From Bacillota bacterium (GTDB lineage Bacteria; Bacillota; Clostridia; Monoglobales; Firm-18), in contig JALOAJ010000062.1 of NCBI GenBank assembly GCA_023228885.1, positions 1 to 7,630 of the forward strand: a stretch of DNA of 7,630 nucleotides, read 5' to 3'. The notes below the pieces were generated by a model. The model had not been told where the DNA came from, did not search any database, and worked only from the letters and a program-made list of their open reading frames with translations. Positions 6,790 to 7,630 of this stretch are shown here, piece after piece (the stretch's first letter is position 1; every line of letters begins with the position of its first letter). Position numbers and translations under genes: made by a program.

Positions 6790-7254
6790 TTAAAGATAAG
6801 AGTAAGTACATTTGCAATGGTCAACTTCGTCAAAGAAGTTTTTCAGGTCAATATCCACAATGTGGTTTAATCCTGAATGGATGTAATCCCGAGATTGTCC
6901 AACGGCTTGTCGGGCATTCTTGTGAGGTCTAAATCCATAGCTGTGATTACTGAATTCGGGTTCGAAATGCGGTGCAATAGTTTGTGCTACGGCTTGTTGC
7001 AATACACGTTCTGTAGTAGTAGGAACACCCAATAATCGAGTTTTCCCATTTCCTTTGGGAATCTCAATACCTAAAATGGGTTGTACTTGGTAGTTGCCTT
7101 GTTTTACTTCTTCAATGAGTTGCAGTTTCTTTTCTGAAAACACCTTGCGGAGTTCTCGGACAGAAACACCATCAACACCCCCACTGCCTTTATTGGCAAT
7201 CACGTGTTCCAATGCTTTTTGAAGATTAAACGGATGTACTACTCTTGTTATCAT
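6790..7254 (-). pseudogene. Group II intron reverse transcriptase/maturase, N-terminal remnant
   Basis: The minus-strand frame of 154 codons starts at ATG 7254 behind an A-rich leader. It shows the N-terminal blocks of a group II intron-encoded protein: RT0 (NLQKALEHVIANKGSGGVDGV, 10-30), RT1 with IPKGNGKTRLLGVPTTTERVLQQAV (65-89), RT2 with NHSYGFRPHKNARQAV (103-118), and RT3 with DIDLKNFFDEVDH (134-146), where Asp136 aligns with the first catalytic aspartate. Homology stops at codon 146-147 (about base 6814-6819). The last seven codons (KCTYSYL) read junction sequence to a chance stop. Intact proteins are about 400-600 residues and continue with the YADD motif, the thumb/maturase X domain, and often an HNH domain; all are missing. 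No reverse transcriptase or maturase activity is expected. YGFRP plus the immediately upstream structured RNA favour group II intron over retron or DGR enzymes. Confidence 0.9.
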
Positions 7255-7630
7255 TTTAGTTGTTTTTAACCTGTTTTCGTTAAGTAGGGCTACTATGTGT
7301 TCCGTTACCTATTGAAAACCTCTTTACGTTCAGTCCTTCCTTGTTTGTGAGACCTATGCGGTATCTATTCGCACCTCGTTTGCCCTCAAGTAATATGACC
7401 TCTGCTGACTTCTTGGATTGATTAACTCGTAATCTTTTGCCCGCCCGCCTGCTGGCTCATTCGCTAAAAATGTCCACTGGACATTTTCTTAACGCTCTGC
7501 CCTCTTCAGTGCATACCTCACGATAAACCACTTTGCAGCTTGCTAACGATTCGGGGTTTCAATCCGCTCGTAAGGGACTTGCACCCTCTGGAAAAATAAC
7601 ACCCCGAAAACTTGGTTCGTAAAACTAAAT
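7255..7630 (-). ncRNA. 5' ribozyme region of the truncated group II intron (domains I-IV, partial)
   Basis: The 376 bases upstream of the reverse transcriptase start hold no ORF but have strong RNA structure when read on the minus strand, as expected for intron domains I-III leading into the ORF-bearing domain IV. An 8-bp stem pairs 7550-7557 with 7601-7608 (TTCGGGGT with ACCCCGAA). Inside it lies GGGTGCAAGTCCC (7574-7586 complement), a hairpin I recall from many bacterial group II introns. A long hairpin lies at 7462-7494. Further motifs on the minus strand, AAGTCAGCAGAGGTCAT (about 7397-7413) and GAAGGACTGAACG just before the ORF leader (about 7327-7339), also resemble conserved intron segments. 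The 5' boundary (GUGYG) is not found at a sensible distance, so the intron begins beyond base 7630. Domains V and VI are absent from the window, so this copy cannot self-splice in cis. The class is not assigned. Confidence 0.7.
7462..7494 (-). repeat. Near-perfect hairpin within intron domain I-III
   Basis: Arms of ten bases, AAAATGTCCA (7467-7476) and TGGACATTTT (7478-7487), flank a single central C, making a perfect 21-base palindrome in DNA. As RNA this folds to a 9-bp stem with a three-base loop. On the minus strand a further five pairs (CGTTA at 7490-7494 with TAGCG at 7462-7466, one G-U) extend the stem beyond a two-base AG bulge. It most likely caps a peripheral helix of intron domain I. 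It is not followed by a clean U-tract in a terminator context, so I do not call it a terminator. Confidence 0.7.

Noticed and set aside
6787..6813. Rho-independent terminator between the operon and the intron remnant
   Set aside because: Only a 4-bp AT-rich pairing (CTTA/TAAG) without a GC stem or T-tract is present; termination may occur further into the remnant, but nothing supports a site.
6790..7254. Retron, DGR or defence-associated reverse transcriptase
   Set aside because: The RT0 block, IPKGNGKTRLLGVPT, YGFRP and DIDLKNFFDEVDH blocks together with structured RNA immediately upstream fit a group II intron protein; no template repeat or msr-msd structure is apparent.
7369..7374. GTGCG on the minus strand as the intron 5' end
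   Set aside because: It lies only about 115 bases before the ORF, whereas conserved intron segments continue further upstream; the true 5' end should be beyond the window.
7439..7457. GC-rich tract (GCCCGCCCGCC and following) as a separate element
   Set aside because: It stands out in composition but lies within the intron 5' RNA and can form part of a helix; there is no independent evidence for another element.

Overview
The window looks like a chromosomal (or large-replicon) segment from a member of the Bacteroidota, probably a flavobacterium- or sphingobacterium-like organism. The clues are moderate GC, A-rich gene leaders without good Shine-Dalgarno sequences, a lipoprotein-type membrane fusion protein, a DUF2141 protein, and a reverse transcriptase of the kind found in group II introns of this phylum. 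This assignment rests on protein style only; there is no rRNA or other marker gene.

Layout: bases 2-172 hold the 3' end of a small cupin gene. A 93-base gap (173-265) with a short inverted repeat separates it from a tightly packed plus-strand operon at 266-6311. The operon contains an outer-membrane TolC-type channel, an HlyD/YbhG-type periplasmic adaptor with a lipobox, two separate ABC ATPases and two ABC-2 family permeases. The last four genes overlap or abut (ATGA overlap, an 8-15 base gap, TAATG overlap), so they are almost certainly co-transcribed. A DUF2141 gene (6322-6786) follows only 10 bases after the last permease and probably belongs to the same transcript. Together the six transport genes encode a complete tripartite efflux pump from cytoplasm to exterior, of the E. 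coli YbhG-YbhF-YbhS-YbhR type. The fused double ATPase YbhF is here split into two polypeptides, and a dedicated outer-membrane channel is included. The substrate cannot be read from the sequence.

From about 6814 to the right edge the minus strand carries the 5' part of a group II intron: structured 5' ribozyme RNA (7255-7630, continuing beyond the window) and the first ~147 codons of its reverse transcriptase/maturase. The reading frame is cut just after the first catalytic aspartate motif. The YADD motif, the maturase domain and ribozyme domains V-VI are all missing, and the fragment is joined almost directly to the end of the DUF2141 gene. It is a dead or split intron, not an intact mobile element.

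The most interesting points are the complementary loss of catalytic motifs in the two ABC ATPases, which predicts one active and one degenerate ATP site; the unusual polarity of the intron truncation; and a DUF2141 protein attached to an efflux operon. I see no clearly new defence, CRISPR or biosynthetic system.
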